Below are positions 1-7,895 of a stretch of 64,000 nt of DNA, in pieces. This DNA comes from JAKPUX01 sp964436305 (GTDB lineage: Bacteria > Zhuqueibacterota > Zhuqueibacteria > Residuimicrobiales > Residuimicrobiaceae). A program made the position numbers and the translations under genes. A model generated the notes under the pieces. The model searched no databases. It had not been told where the DNA came from and worked only from the letters and a program-made list of their open reading frames with translations. How positions within the stretch are numbered: position 1 is the stretch's first letter; every line of letters starts with the position of its first letter. The stretch is from positions 1-64,000 of the forward strand of contig CAYTCI010000010.1 in assembly GCA_964436305.1 (NCBI GenBank), written 5' to 3'.

Positions 1-2
1 AG

Positions 3-1493
3 GCCTTGCCCAGAGAGCTGGCGCCCATCGAAGATCGCGGAGTCGGGTTCGGACTGGTCATCGCGCCGGAGGGGGCGACGCTGGAGTATACCGATCGTTA
101 TCAGCGGGAGGTTGAGAAGCGCCTGCTGGCCCTGCCGGAACACCAGGCGCTCTTCAGTGCAGTCGGGCTGGGATTTGGCGGGCCCGGGAACGTCACCAAT
201 GGTTTTATGTTCCTCGGGCTCAAGCCCCGGAGTGAACGGAACAAATCCCAGCAGCAGATCGTGCAGGAGCTTTTTCCCCAGCTGATGTCGATCCCCGGGG
301 TTCTGGCCTTTGTCATCAATCTTCCCGGATTGGGCGGACAGGCTGGATTCAATCCGGTCGAATATGTCCTGCAGGGAGAGAGCTATGAGGAGCTGAATCA
401 GGCGGTGGGCATTGTCATGGGAGAGGCTGGCAAGCTGGGCTATCTGATCAATCTGGATACCGATCTGCGCCTGAACAAGCCCGAACTTGACATCGCCATT
501 GATCGGGAGCGGGCCTCGGGTCTGGGCACCTCGGTCGCCGAGATCGGCACGACCCTGGAGACTTTTCTCGGCGGTCGCGTCGTCACCAATTTCAAGCGCG
601 GTGCCAAGCAGTACGATGTCATCCTGCAGATGAAGCCGGCCAGCCGGTCGACGCCGGACGCTATCCGCGAGCTCTATGTGCGCGGTAGTCAGGGCGTGGT
701 GCAGCTGGCCAATGTTGTGCGGATTCAGGAGACCCTGGCGCCCAAGGAGCTGAATCATTACAATCGTTTCCGCTCCGCCACCATTACCGCCAATCTCGCG
801 CCGGGCGTCAGCCTGGGGCAGGCCCTGGATGACATGGACCGGATCGTCGCGAGCAAGCTGCCGGCGGGGATCAAACGCGAGTACGCCGGCCAATCGCTCG
901 AGTTCAAGACCTCCAGCTCAAGCCTCTATTACATGTTTGTGATGGCGCTGATCTTTATCTATCTGGTGCTCTCGGCCCAATTCGAGAGCTTTATCCACCC
1001 CCTCACCATCCTCTTCGCCGTGCCGCTGGCGGTTTTTGGCGCCCTGTTGACCCTCTTCGTTTTCAAGCAGAGCATGAACATTTTTTCCCAGATCGGCTTG
1101 ATCATGCTGATCGGACTGGTCACCAAAAACTCGATTCTGATCGTCGAATTCGCCAACCAGCTGCGGGCGCGTGGGGAGCAGCTCTTCGCTGCGGTGATCC
1201 GCGCGGCCACCCTGCGATTGCGGCCGATCCTGATGACCTCCTTTTCGACGATCTTCGGGGTGCTGCCAATTGCCATCGGATTTGGCACCGGCGCCGAATC
1301 GCGCCGGCCCCTCGGCCTGGCGGTGGTCGGCGGCGTCCTCTTTTCGACCTTCCTGACCCTGCTGCTGGTGCCGGTGCTCTATACCTATCTCTCCCGCTAC
1401 ACCCGGGGGAGTGAGGCGCTGGAAGAAGAGGCCGCCCAGCCGGTTGTGCAAGCCCAAAAGGAGGAGGTCCAGGCCGACCCGGTGGAGATCTGA
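3..1493 (+). CDS. RND-family efflux pump inner-membrane permease (C-terminal half, 5' end outside window)
   Basis: The reading frame is open at the left edge, so only the C-terminal ~495 residues are visible; families of this type are about 1,030 residues. The visible part begins in the second periplasmic porter domain (GFNPVEYVLQG is a docking-domain-like stretch) and continues into the last transmembrane block from about residue 300, a run of hydrophobic helices. IGLVTKNSILIVEFANQ matches the AcrB-type conserved helix motif, and LRPILMTSFSTIFGVLPIA the following helix pair. It would use proton motive force to drive drugs or other small molecules out, working with a periplasmic adaptor and TolC-like channel that are not in the window. 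The C-terminal ~25 residues are Glu/Gln/Val-rich and nonconserved. It converges on the GH31 gene with a 21-base gap. Hydrophobe/amphiphile (HAE1) subclass is inferred from the helix motif; substrate is unknown. Confidence 0.93.
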   Translation, partial: ALPRELAPIEDRGVGFGLVIAPEGATLEYTDRYQREVEKRLLALPEHQALFSAVGLGFGGPGNVTNGFMFLGLKPRSERNKSQQQIVQELFPQLMSIPGVLAFVINLPGLGGQAGFNPVEYVLQGESYEELNQAVGIVMGEAGKLGYLINLDTDLRLNKPELDIAIDRERASGLGTSVAEIGTTLETFLGGRVVTNFKRGAKQYDVILQMKPASRSTPDAIRELYVRGSQGVVQLANVVRIQETLAPKELNHYNRFRSATITANLAPGVSLGQALDDMDRIVASKLPAGIKREYAGQSLEFKTSSSSLYYMFVMALIFIYLVLSAQFESFIHPLTILFAVPLAVFGALLTLFVFKQSMNIFSQIGLIMLIGLVTKNSILIVEFANQLRARGEQLFAAVIRAATLRLRPILMTSFSTIFGVLPIAIGFGTGAESRRPLGLAVVGGVLFSTFLTLLLVPVLYTYLSRYTRGSEALEEEAAQPVVQAQKEEVQADPVEI

Positions 1494-1514
1494 CCGCTCG
1501 CTACGAGTACGCCC

Positions 1515-3098
1515 TCAGGGCAGCCGTTCAAAGAAGGGCAGCACATCCAGCCCGGCCTTGACGGTGATGCGCTTCGGTCCCGCGACAGTCCTGCCGTCAA
1601 AGCTTCGCCAGCGTCCCCCGGGGATCGTCACGGTTCGGCTCAGAGCGTTTTTGGCCAGAACCGGCGCCACCAGCAGCCGCTCGCCGAGGAGGAACTGGTC
1701 TGTGACCGTCGCATAGCCCTGACCGGGATAGGCGTACTCGAGCGGCCGCATGATCGGCTCACCGGTCGCCGCGGCCTGGGCCGCCAGCTCGAGGATATAG
1801 CTCCGGAATCGTTCCCGGATCGCCACCGCTTTTTGCACCGCCGCCAGATGCGGCTCGTCCAGCACCCGCCAGGGGGCGACCGAGAATTGCATCATCGGCA
1901 TCAGGGCATGACACTGCGCGGAGCGGACGATCGACTCCTGATCGAGGACCGCGTCATCGAGAAACGAGGTGAACTCGCCGCCGCCGATCATATCCGGGCA
2001 GGAAAAATAATAGCCCATCAAGCCGGCGGTCAGCATGTTCGGGATCAGCAGCTGCAGGTCACCGAAGCCGTGCTGCTTGTCGCGCAGACGTTCGGCCAGC
2101 GGCTGGCCGCCCATCTTCCACATCGCCCGGTATTCGTTGAGGGGCCAGGAGAGACCGATCCGGCCGAACGCCTCCGAATGATCCTCCGGCCGGGCATCCC
2201 CCTGCCAGGCCTGCACATCCTGATAGTACTCGAAATCCCCGGCATCCAGTTTGAAACCGTCAACCCCGTATTCCTTCCGCAGCCGCTCCAGTTGGGACTG
2301 GAACCAGGAAGAGGCCTCGGGACGGGTCAGATCGAGCAGCGCGCTGGCGCCGTTCCACCAGCGGACGATCGCCGGCTCGCCGTTTTTATTGGTGACGAGA
2401 TACTTTTTACGCTCCAGCTCGCGGTAGACATCGCAATCGGGACTGACAAAGGGACAGACCCAGACCATCACCTTGAAGCCCATGGCATGCAGCCGGGCGA
2501 CCATCCGGGCGGGATCGGGGAAGCGTCCCGGATGAAAATTCCACTTGCCGTAATCCTCCTGCCAGTTATCATCGATCATCAGCACGCCCGCGGGGAAACC
2601 GTGCGCAAGGATGTTCTCCGCGTAGGCGAGGACATCCCGCTGGTTTTGGTCGTACATCAGTTCGATCCAGGTGTTGTATTGCGGGTGGCTGAAGAGGAGC
2701 GAGTCGGGCATCTTGCCGGAGGGCGGAAAATAATGCGAGCTGGCATGGTGGTAAGCCCCCTTGAGCGTGCCCTGCCCTTGCGAATAGGCGACCTGGCCCA
2801 CCACGGTCAGCCGGCCGGGGACAAAATCGATCCGGAAGGGCCGATCGGACCAGATCACCTCGCCCTTGCTTGAGAGCATCAGCGGCTGCACCTGGTTACC
2901 GTAATTGCTGTGCAGGTCCGCCTGCCAGGGCGCGGTCAGGGGCATGCGGTCGCCCTGGTTGATGACGCCCGCCCACCAGTATGTATCCGCCTCGACCTTG
3001 AGGCGGAGGGTGTCCTGCTGCCCGTGCACGGCGGGCGACAGCCAAAGAGCAGAAAGGAGGAACGCCCGGAGGAGGGTTGGGATGCTGTTTCTGGTCAT
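1515..3098 (-). CDS. Secreted glycoside hydrolase family 31 (MYORG-like)
   Basis: A 527-residue protein with an N-terminal signal peptide (hydrophobic residues ~8-22, cleavage near AVHGQ). The catalytic barrel carries VDGFKLDAGDFEYY, in which Asp285 is the predicted GH31 nucleophile, and HGFGDLQLLIPN, in which Asp347 is the predicted acid/base. GLMGYYFSCPDMIGG follows as in the family. The KLDAG form of the nucleophile motif is that of MYORG-like GH31 enzymes rather than classical alpha-glucosidases, which have WIDMN. The length is shorter than multidomain alpha-glucosidases but typical of this branch. It should retain configuration and act on alpha-linked glycans outside the cytoplasm; alpha-galactosidase, alpha-xylosidase and alpha-glucosidase are all possible. 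It is transcribed alone from the promoter at 3159-3187. Family assignment is secure, substrate is not. Confidence 0.9.
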   Translation of the reverse strand: MTRNSIPTLLRAFLLSALWLSPAVHGQQDTLRLKVEADTYWWAGVINQGDRMPLTAPWQADLHSNYGNQVQPLMLSSKGEVIWSDRPFRIDFVPGRLTVVGQVAYSQGQGTLKGAYHHASSHYFPPSGKMPDSLLFSHPQYNTWIELMYDQNQRDVLAYAENILAHGFPAGVLMIDDNWQEDYGKWNFHPGRFPDPARMVARLHAMGFKVMVWVCPFVSPDCDVYRELERKKYLVTNKNGEPAIVRWWNGASALLDLTRPEASSWFQSQLERLRKEYGVDGFKLDAGDFEYYQDVQAWQGDARPEDHSEAFGRIGLSWPLNEYRAMWKMGGQPLAERLRDKQHGFGDLQLLIPNMLTAGLMGYYFSCPDMIGGGEFTSFLDDAVLDQESIVRSAQCHALMPMMQFSVAPWRVLDEPHLAAVQKAVAIRERFRSYILELAAQAAATGEPIMRPLEYAYPGQGYATVTDQFLLGERLLVAPVLAKNALSRTVTIPGGRWRSFDGRTVAGPKRITVKAGLDVLPFFERLP

Positions 3099-3158
3099 GA
3101 TAATCCTTTCAGAGAATAACTGTAAACAGTGAACAGGCGGGTGAATAGCTGCCGCTGT

Positions 3159-3187
3159 AATATACGCGAGACACGGGAGTCCGGCAA
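3159..3187 (-). promoter_or_regulatory. Sigma-70-type promoter for the GH31 gene
   Basis: On the minus strand a -35 TTGCCG (3187-3182) is followed after exactly 17 bp by -10 TATATT (3164-3159). The start codon at 3098 lies about 50 bases downstream of the expected transcription start. Confidence 0.6.
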
Positions 3188-3229
3188 CTCTTTTTTAAAC
3201 TATGCATACGGCAATTCCTGAAAATTCTC

Positions 3230-3259
3230 TTGTCCGATATCCTCAATAAGATGTATCTT
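3230..3259 (+). promoter_or_regulatory. Putative promoter for the aldo/keto reductase-cupin pair
   Basis: TTGTCC (3230-3235) and TATCTT (3254-3259) are separated by 18 bp, about 35 bases before a very strong ribosome binding site AGGAGGTGAT at 3290-3299. Confidence 0.5.
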
Positions 3260-3301
3260 TAAACCGGAACCCGCTTGTCATAAATTGTCAGGAGGTGATC
3301 C

Positions 3302-4255
3302 ATGAGACGCCGCGAATTTTTAACCACCTCGATGAAAGGAACGGCCGCCATGGCTTTGCTGCCGCATTTTTTAAATGGTGCGCCCGGGGGAATGCCCAAA
3401 CGCGACCTTGGCCGCACCGGCGAAAAACTCTCGATCCTCGGCTTTGGCGGCATCCTGGTGATGGAGGAGGAGCAGCCCATCGCCAACGAGATGGTCGCGC
3501 AGGCCTTCGATCACGGCATCACCTATTTCGATGTCGCGCCGAGCTATGGCAATGCCGAAGAGCGGCTGGGACCCGCCCTCGCGCCCTACCGCAGCCGCTC
3601 TTTTCTCGCCTGCAAGACCATGATGCGTACCGCAGCGGAAGCCCGCCAGGAGCTGGAGCACTCGCTCAGGACCCTGCAGACCGATCACTTCGATCTCTAT
3701 CAGCTCCACGCCCTGACCACGGAGGAGGAGGTCACCACCGCCTTTGCTCCCGGCGGGGCGATGGAGACCTTCGTCAAGGCCAGGGAGGAGGGCAAGGTGC
3801 GCTTTCTGGGCTTCTCCGCCCACTCCGAGCGTGCAGCCCTGGCGGCGATGGAGCAGTTCGCCTTTGACACCATTCTCTTTCCGGTCAATTTTGTCAACTG
3901 GTTTGCGGGAAATTTCGGCCCGCGTGTCTTGCCGGTCGTGCGGGAGAAAAAGATGGGAATCCTGGCCCTCAAGGGGCTGGCCCACCGGGCGAAAAAAGAG
4001 GGGGAGAGCAGCCGCTATCGCAAGGTCTGGTATCATCCGATCGCAGCGGAAGAGGATGAAATGGCGCGGCTGGCCCTGAACTGGACCTACAGCCAGGGGG
4101 TCACGGCCGCCCTGCCTCCGGGTGATCCCGCGCTTTGGGAGCGCGCTTTTCGCATCGCCGCGAAGGTGCAGCCGCTGAGCGATAAGGATATACAGCGGTT
4201 GCAGGTGTTTGCCAGGGGCATTGAGCCTGTTTTCCATACCATGGAGGGGCTGTGA
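3302..4255 (+). CDS. Aldo/keto reductase with Tat-type signal
   Basis: A 317-residue NAD(P)H-dependent oxidoreductase of the aldo/keto reductase superfamily. The start is fixed by AGGAGGTGAT six bases upstream. The N-terminus MRRREFLTTSMKGTAAMALL has a twin-arginine motif and a hydrophobic stretch, suggesting export of the folded, cofactor-loaded enzyme. The family catalytic tetrad is visible: Asp77 (YFDVAPSYG), Tyr82, Lys105 (ACKTMM) and His136 (YQLHAL). A barrel of the expected length follows, lacking the C-terminal ferredoxin domain found in some exported members. It overlaps the next gene by four bases (GTGA), so the cupin protein is translationally coupled and probably works on the same substrate. 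The substrate is unknown; sugar aldehydes or ketones are plausible given the surrounding glycosidases. Confidence 0.9.
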   Translation: MRRREFLTTSMKGTAAMALLPHFLNGAPGGMPKRDLGRTGEKLSILGFGGILVMEEEQPIANEMVAQAFDHGITYFDVAPSYGNAEERLGPALAPYRSRSFLACKTMMRTAAEARQELEHSLRTLQTDHFDLYQLHALTTEEEVTTAFAPGGAMETFVKAREEGKVRFLGFSAHSERAALAAMEQFAFDTILFPVNFVNWFAGNFGPRVLPVVREKKMGILALKGLAHRAKKEGESSRYRKVWYHPIAAEEDEMARLALNWTYSQGVTAALPPGDPALWERAFRIAAKVQPLSDKDIQRLQVFARGIEPVFHTMEGL

Positions 4256-4698
4256 ACAAGTGGATGGCAGTGGCTGTTTTCACGATGGTGGCTGCGGCGC
4301 CCCTTCGGCCGCAGCAGGCAGCGGATTCCACCCGCGCCGCCGCAAAGCGGTATGACATCGGTTACTGCGTCAAACCTCTCGATATGAGCAAAACGGTCAA
4401 GACCAGCGTGGGCTATCAGTACTGGTTTGTCGACAAGACCTTTATCGATGGACGGACGCTCAAACTGAGCGCGGTCGCGCCCGGCGGTACGACGCATGAA
4501 CCACATCAGCACGCGGAGGATGAATTCTTTTTTGTTCTGGCCGGAACTGCGGAATTCGTTCTGGACGGTGAAAAAGCCGGGGGAGGGCCGTACACCAGTT
4601 TCTACTGCCCGGCCAACAGGCTGCATGGCATCCGTAATGCGGGTGCCGACACCCTAAAATACCTGGTGATCAAAAAATATCCGGTGGAGGAAAAGTAA
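4252..4698 (+). CDS. Secreted cupin-domain protein
   Basis: A 148-residue protein that starts at a GTG overlapping the stop of the aldo/keto reductase. Residues 1-17 form a short signal peptide (KWMAVAVFTMVAAAPL). A single cupin fold occupies roughly residues 70-145. The metal-binding motif is recognisable: HEPHQHAEDEFFFVLAG supplies three His and a Glu, and the second motif (PANRLHGIRNAG) supplies the last His. It may be a metal-dependent isomerase or dioxygenase, or a binding protein. The coupling suggests a job linked to the upstream oxidoreductase. Only the fold and export signal are directly supported. Confidence 0.8.
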   Translation: MNKWMAVAVFTMVAAAPLRPQQAADSTRAAAKRYDIGYCVKPLDMSKTVKTSVGYQYWFVDKTFIDGRTLKLSAVAPGGTTHEPHQHAEDEFFFVLAGTAEFVLDGEKAGGGPYTSFYCPANRLHGIRNAGADTLKYLVIKKYPVEEK

Positions 4699-4726
4699 CT
4701 GCCATGCGGCAGGCTGCTGAAGCAGC

Positions 4727-6394
4727 ATGATAAAAACATCCCGCCAAAAATATTATTTTTTTCTCCTGGTTCTCCTGGCATTTGCCCTGCGGATTCCGCT
4801 GATCACGGCCGATGCGCCCGGTGGTGATCTCACCCGCTCCTCTGATTTTCTCGGCGATGAAGGCATCTGGGGGGTGAGCGCCCTGCGCTGGGCCTTGTCC
4901 GGCGATTGGCAGGTTGCGGATGCCTACAACCCCGGCGCCGCGGTTCCCCTTTTCATGCTCCTTGAATATGGTCTCTTCAGGGTGTTCGGGATCGATCTGG
5001 CCATGCTGCGTTATGCGAGCGTGGTGGCGTCGGTGCTTTTCATCCTGGGCTTTTATGTTCTGCTGAAACGCATTAATCCACCATCCGCCCTCCTGGCAGC
5101 TGCCCTGCTCGCCCTCAGCTTTCCGCTGGTCATCTATAATCGCCTGGCTTTTTTGGAAAATACGGTGCTGATGTTTTGGGGCTTGTCACTCCTGCTGTTT
5201 TATCACTACCTTGAGCATAAACCGGGAACGGTTACCCTCTGCTGTTTCTGGCTGGCTTTGGCAGCCGCCTGCCTCAGCAAGCCGACGGCGCTCTTCCTGC
5301 TGCCAGTGCTCGTGGCGACACTGGTCCTTTATCGCCGTGCTCACTGGCACCATTTCCTGTTCTGGTCGGCTCTTTGTGCCATCGTGATCATGGCACTCTA
5401 CCTTCGCTGCTGGATTGTGCCCCATTATCCGGATTGGGCTTTCTTTCACCAGCTCAATGTCGGTTCCAGAGTCGATTGGAACCTCCATGCGATTTTAAAA
5501 AACTGGTTCACGTACCTGGCGCATCTCCATTTTTTTGCCTTTATGCCCTTGACCTTCACTCTGGCCTTCTGGCAGATTCTGGCCTCTCTGGGCGCATGGC
5601 GGCGAAGAGAAACGGTCCCCCTGCGGGTGGGTTTCTTTGTGCTCTGGGCGGTAGCCGGGTTCCTTTTCTTCGGCTTGTTCAGCTATTCACCGACCCGCTA
5701 CGCTGTTTTATGGCTGCCCGCGGTGATCGCCCTGGCCGCCGATTGGCTGGCCACCGACGACAAGGAGGGCTGGAGAGGGCGGCTTTCCTGGCCGGGCTAT
5801 CTGCTCCTGGTGCTGCTGATCGCCAGCCAATGCAGCTACGCCATCTACCGTTATCTTCATTATGGCAAACTGCTGCCGAGCCTGGTACTGCCCTGGCTGG
5901 CGTTGCCGGGTTTGTGGCTGCTCTGGTGGGTGGAATCCGGCCAGCGCCGGCGAGGGCTGAAATGGCTCTGGCTTGCGTTCATTGTTGCGACGCAGCTGGT
6001 GCAGATCGTCCGTTATTATGCCTTTCCGCACTTTACACTGCATGCGGCCCTCTCCGACGCTGCGGCCTGCATCAGGATGGATCCTCATAAATACAAGGTC
6101 CTGGCCGGAGATTCGGCTGGACTGATCGCCTTTCAGGCGCGCACTCCGGTCGTCGATGTGGTCTTCCGGCCGGAGACCCTGCCGCAGCTGGTCGAGCGGA
6201 TGCCGCCGCTGTATCTGTTTCTCGAGGACCCGGCCATTCTGGCGCGGCTGCAGAAGCAAATGCCCGCCTTTTTCTCCGCAGCCCGTGAAATCCGCCGCTA
6301 TCGCATCATGGACAACTATGCCCACGCTGCCGACGCAGTCTTGTATCGGCTCGAACCGCCGGGTGGGCACCAGATTCTGGAGAGTACCCCGTAG
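4727..6394 (+). CDS. GT39-like integral membrane glycosyltransferase
   Basis: A 555-residue polytopic membrane protein with about 11-13 hydrophobic helices. The first periplasmic loop contains FLGDEGIWGVSALRWALSGDW, resembling the acidic DE motif of polyprenyl-phosphate-sugar-dependent ArnT/PMT-type transferases (GT-C fold, GT39/GT83). The C-terminal ~90 residues form a soluble periplasmic domain. Such enzymes transfer a sugar from a lipid carrier to a lipid, protein or glycan on the outer face of the inner membrane; donor and acceptor cannot be read from sequence. It lies 28 bases after the cupin gene without an obvious strong ribosome binding site, so it may be the last gene of that unit. 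Confidence 0.8.
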   Translation: MIKTSRQKYYFFLLVLLAFALRIPLITADAPGGDLTRSSDFLGDEGIWGVSALRWALSGDWQVADAYNPGAAVPLFMLLEYGLFRVFGIDLAMLRYASVVASVLFILGFYVLLKRINPPSALLAAALLALSFPLVIYNRLAFLENTVLMFWGLSLLLFYHYLEHKPGTVTLCCFWLALAAACLSKPTALFLLPVLVATLVLYRRAHWHHFLFWSALCAIVIMALYLRCWIVPHYPDWAFFHQLNVGSRVDWNLHAILKNWFTYLAHLHFFAFMPLTFTLAFWQILASLGAWRRRETVPLRVGFFVLWAVAGFLFFGLFSYSPTRYAVLWLPAVIALAADWLATDDKEGWRGRLSWPGYLLLVLLIASQCSYAIYRYLHYGKLLPSLVLPWLALPGLWLLWWVESGQRRRGLKWLWLAFIVATQLVQIVRYYAFPHFTLHAALSDAAACIRMDPHKYKVLAGDSAGLIAFQARTPVVDVVFRPETLPQLVERMPPLYLFLEDPAILARLQKQMPAFFSAAREIRRYRIMDNYAHAADAVLYRLEPPGGHQILESTP

Positions 6395-6410
6395 ATCCCT
6401 CACTTTATGC

Positions 6411-6439
6411 TTGTTTTTATGGGGCCAGTTGGCTATTTT
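6411..6439 (+). promoter_or_regulatory. Sigma-70-type promoter for the short-ORF/HipA-like/DUF3037 unit
   Basis: TTGTTT (6411-6416), 17-bp spacer, then TATTTT (6434-6439). The GGCTATTTT context recurs at the promoters at 16210 and 36027. Confidence 0.6.
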
Positions 6440-6476
6440 TGCAAAAGAGATCCTTTCCTCAAACCAGAAAGCCAAC

Positions 6477-6620
6477 ATGCGCAAGATAGCCCGCTATACC
6501 AGTCGTTGCGGCGATACCGTCGATATCACCCCGCCCATTCGCACTTTCCTGCGCGAGGTCTGGCTCCAGTTCACCGGCGAGCGGACGGTGCCGGGACAAC
6601 GGGAGGAGAGCGGGCGGTGA
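6477..6620 (+). CDS. Small hypothetical protein (47 aa) coupled to the HipA-like kinase
   Basis: An ATG at 6477 opens a 47-codon frame (starts MRKIARYTSRCGD) whose TGA overlaps the GTG start of the kinase gene by four bases (GTGA, 6617-6620). It lies about 30 bases after the predicted transcription start of a good promoter. The protein has no membrane segment and is rich in Arg and Thr; I do not recognise a family. There is only a weak ribosome binding site (AGAAAG). The coupling geometry argues for translation, but a noncoding leader remains possible. Confidence 0.45.
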   Translation: MRKIARYTSRCGDTVDITPPIRTFLREVWLQFTGERTVPGQREESGR

Positions 6621-7411
6621 AGGCAGAAGGGACCATCCGCTTTGTGGAGGCCACGCGCTACGTGACGCCCCTGAAGGAGGGCGGCTCGCTGCCGGCCATC
6701 GTCGAAGCCGACGATGACGGCCTCTATGTCATCAAGTTCCGCGGCGCGGGTCAGGGCACCAAGGCCCTGATTGCCGAACTGGTTGCTGGTGAAATTGCGC
6801 GCGCCGCCGGCTTGCCCGTTCCCGAAATCGTCTTTGTCCACCTGGAGGCGGAGCTGGCGCGAACCGAACCCGATCCGGAGATCCATGATTTGATCCACAT
6901 GAGCGCCGGACTCAATCTGGCCCTCGATTACCTGCCGGGTTCGATCATGTTCAGCCCGGTGCTGCATCCGGTCGCTGAAATCCTCGCTTCGGAGATCGTC
7001 TGGCTGGATGCCTATGTCACCAACATCGACCGCACGCCGCGCAATACCAACATGCTGATGTGGCACAAGCAGCTCTATCTCATCGACCATGGCGCTGCCC
7101 TCTATTTCCACCACTCCTGGAACCGCTATCTGGAGCGGACCGGCGATCCCTTCCCCCTCATCAAGGAGCATGTCCTGCTGCCGTCGGCCGGTGCGCTGCC
7201 GCAGGCCGGGGAGAGGCTGCGGGCGGCGATCACACCGGAGGTGGTCGAGCGCGTGGTGACGATGATCCCGGAGGACTGGTTTGACGGCCATACCCCCTTT
7301 GCGACGCCTGACGAGACGCGCAAGGCCTATATCGTCTATCTTTTAAAACGGCTGGAGGAGTCGCAATCATTTGTCGAGGAGGCGATGCGTGCGCGGTCCC
7401 TGCTTGTATGA
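6617..7411 (+). CDS. HipA-like kinase-domain protein
   Basis: A 264-residue protein starting at GTG 6617, nine bases after GGGAGGAG; the frame stays open further upstream, but that part looks unlike protein. It resembles the stand-alone HipA-like kinase domain family. GLYVIKFRGAGQGTKALIAEL gives the ATP-binding Lys and the following helix, WLDAYVTNIDRTPRNTNML resembles the catalytic loop, and YLIDHGAALYF the metal-binding Asp. It lacks the HipA N-terminal subdomain and the DNA-binding HipB partner of the classical toxin-antitoxin pair. The next gene, DUF3037, overlaps it by 23 bases; this two-gene arrangement recurs in many bacteria. Kinase activity and target are inferred from fold only. Confidence 0.8.
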   Translation: MKAEGTIRFVEATRYVTPLKEGGSLPAIVEADDDGLYVIKFRGAGQGTKALIAELVAGEIARAAGLPVPEIVFVHLEAELARTEPDPEIHDLIHMSAGLNLALDYLPGSIMFSPVLHPVAEILASEIVWLDAYVTNIDRTPRNTNMLMWHKQLYLIDHGAALYFHHSWNRYLERTGDPFPLIKEHVLLPSAGALPQAGERLRAAITPEVVERVVTMIPEDWFDGHTPFATPDETRKAYIVYLLKRLEESQSFVEEAMRARSLLV

Positions 7412-7781
7412 TTATGCGATCCTGCGCGTTGTGCCCCGGGTTGAGCGCGAGGAGTTCGTCAACGCCGGGGTGATCCTCTCCTGCCCGCAGAAACGATTTC
7501 TCGAGGCACGGATCGAGCTGGATGAGAGGCGGTTGCTGGCGCTGGATCCGGGGCTGGATCTGGCGCAGCTGCGCCGGCAGCTCGAGATCTATCCGCAAAT
7601 CTGCCGCGGCGGCGAAGAAGCGGGACCCCTCGGCCGGCTGTCGCAGCGCGAGCGCTTCCACTGGCTCGTCTCCCCCAAAAGCACCATCATCCAGACCTCG
7701 CCGGTGCACACCGGCTGGTGCGAACATCCGGAGCGGGTGCTGGAACACCTGCTCAAAACCATGGTACGGCCGCAGCGATAG
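7389..7781 (+). CDS. DUF3037 family protein
   Basis: A 130-residue protein with the hallmark start YDYAILRVVPRVEREEFVNA of the DUF3037 family. GTG 7389 is chosen because AGGAGG (7377-7382) sits six bases upstream; a TTG six codons earlier would overlap that site. The body is helical and charged, with no signal peptide or membrane segment. The function of the family is not known. Its constant pairing with HipA-like kinases suggests a partner or substrate of the kinase. The gene begins inside the 3' end of the kinase gene, consistent with coupled translation. Confidence 0.8.
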   Translation: MRGPCLYDYAILRVVPRVEREEFVNAGVILSCPQKRFLEARIELDERRLLALDPGLDLAQLRRQLEIYPQICRGGEEAGPLGRLSQRERFHWLVSPKSTIIQTSPVHTGWCEHPERVLEHLLKTMVRPQR

Positions 7782-7895
7782 ACGGCCGGCTGATCAATGG
7801 CATGAGCGGGATCGGTCGACTCCTCGTGGGCGCCGATCGCCGCGTTACACTGCTGTTTCGTATCATGGCGCTTGCAAGGGCGCCAAGGAGGCACT

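Noticed and set aside
918..1457. Long antisense frames opposite the RND, MgtE, CcmF and TonB genes
   Set aside because: These arise from high-GC third-position bias; the translations show no domains, no ribosome binding sites, and run opposite well-recognised proteins.
6411..6439. Bacteroidota-type promoter (TAnnTTTG)
   Set aside because: TATTTTTG at 6434 fits the consensus by chance, but the parallel sites elsewhere do not; the shared pattern is TTGnnn-17-TAnnnT.
6617..7411. Classical HipBA toxin-antitoxin module
   Set aside because: No HipB-like helix-turn-helix gene is adjacent, and the kinase lacks the HipA N-terminal subdomain.
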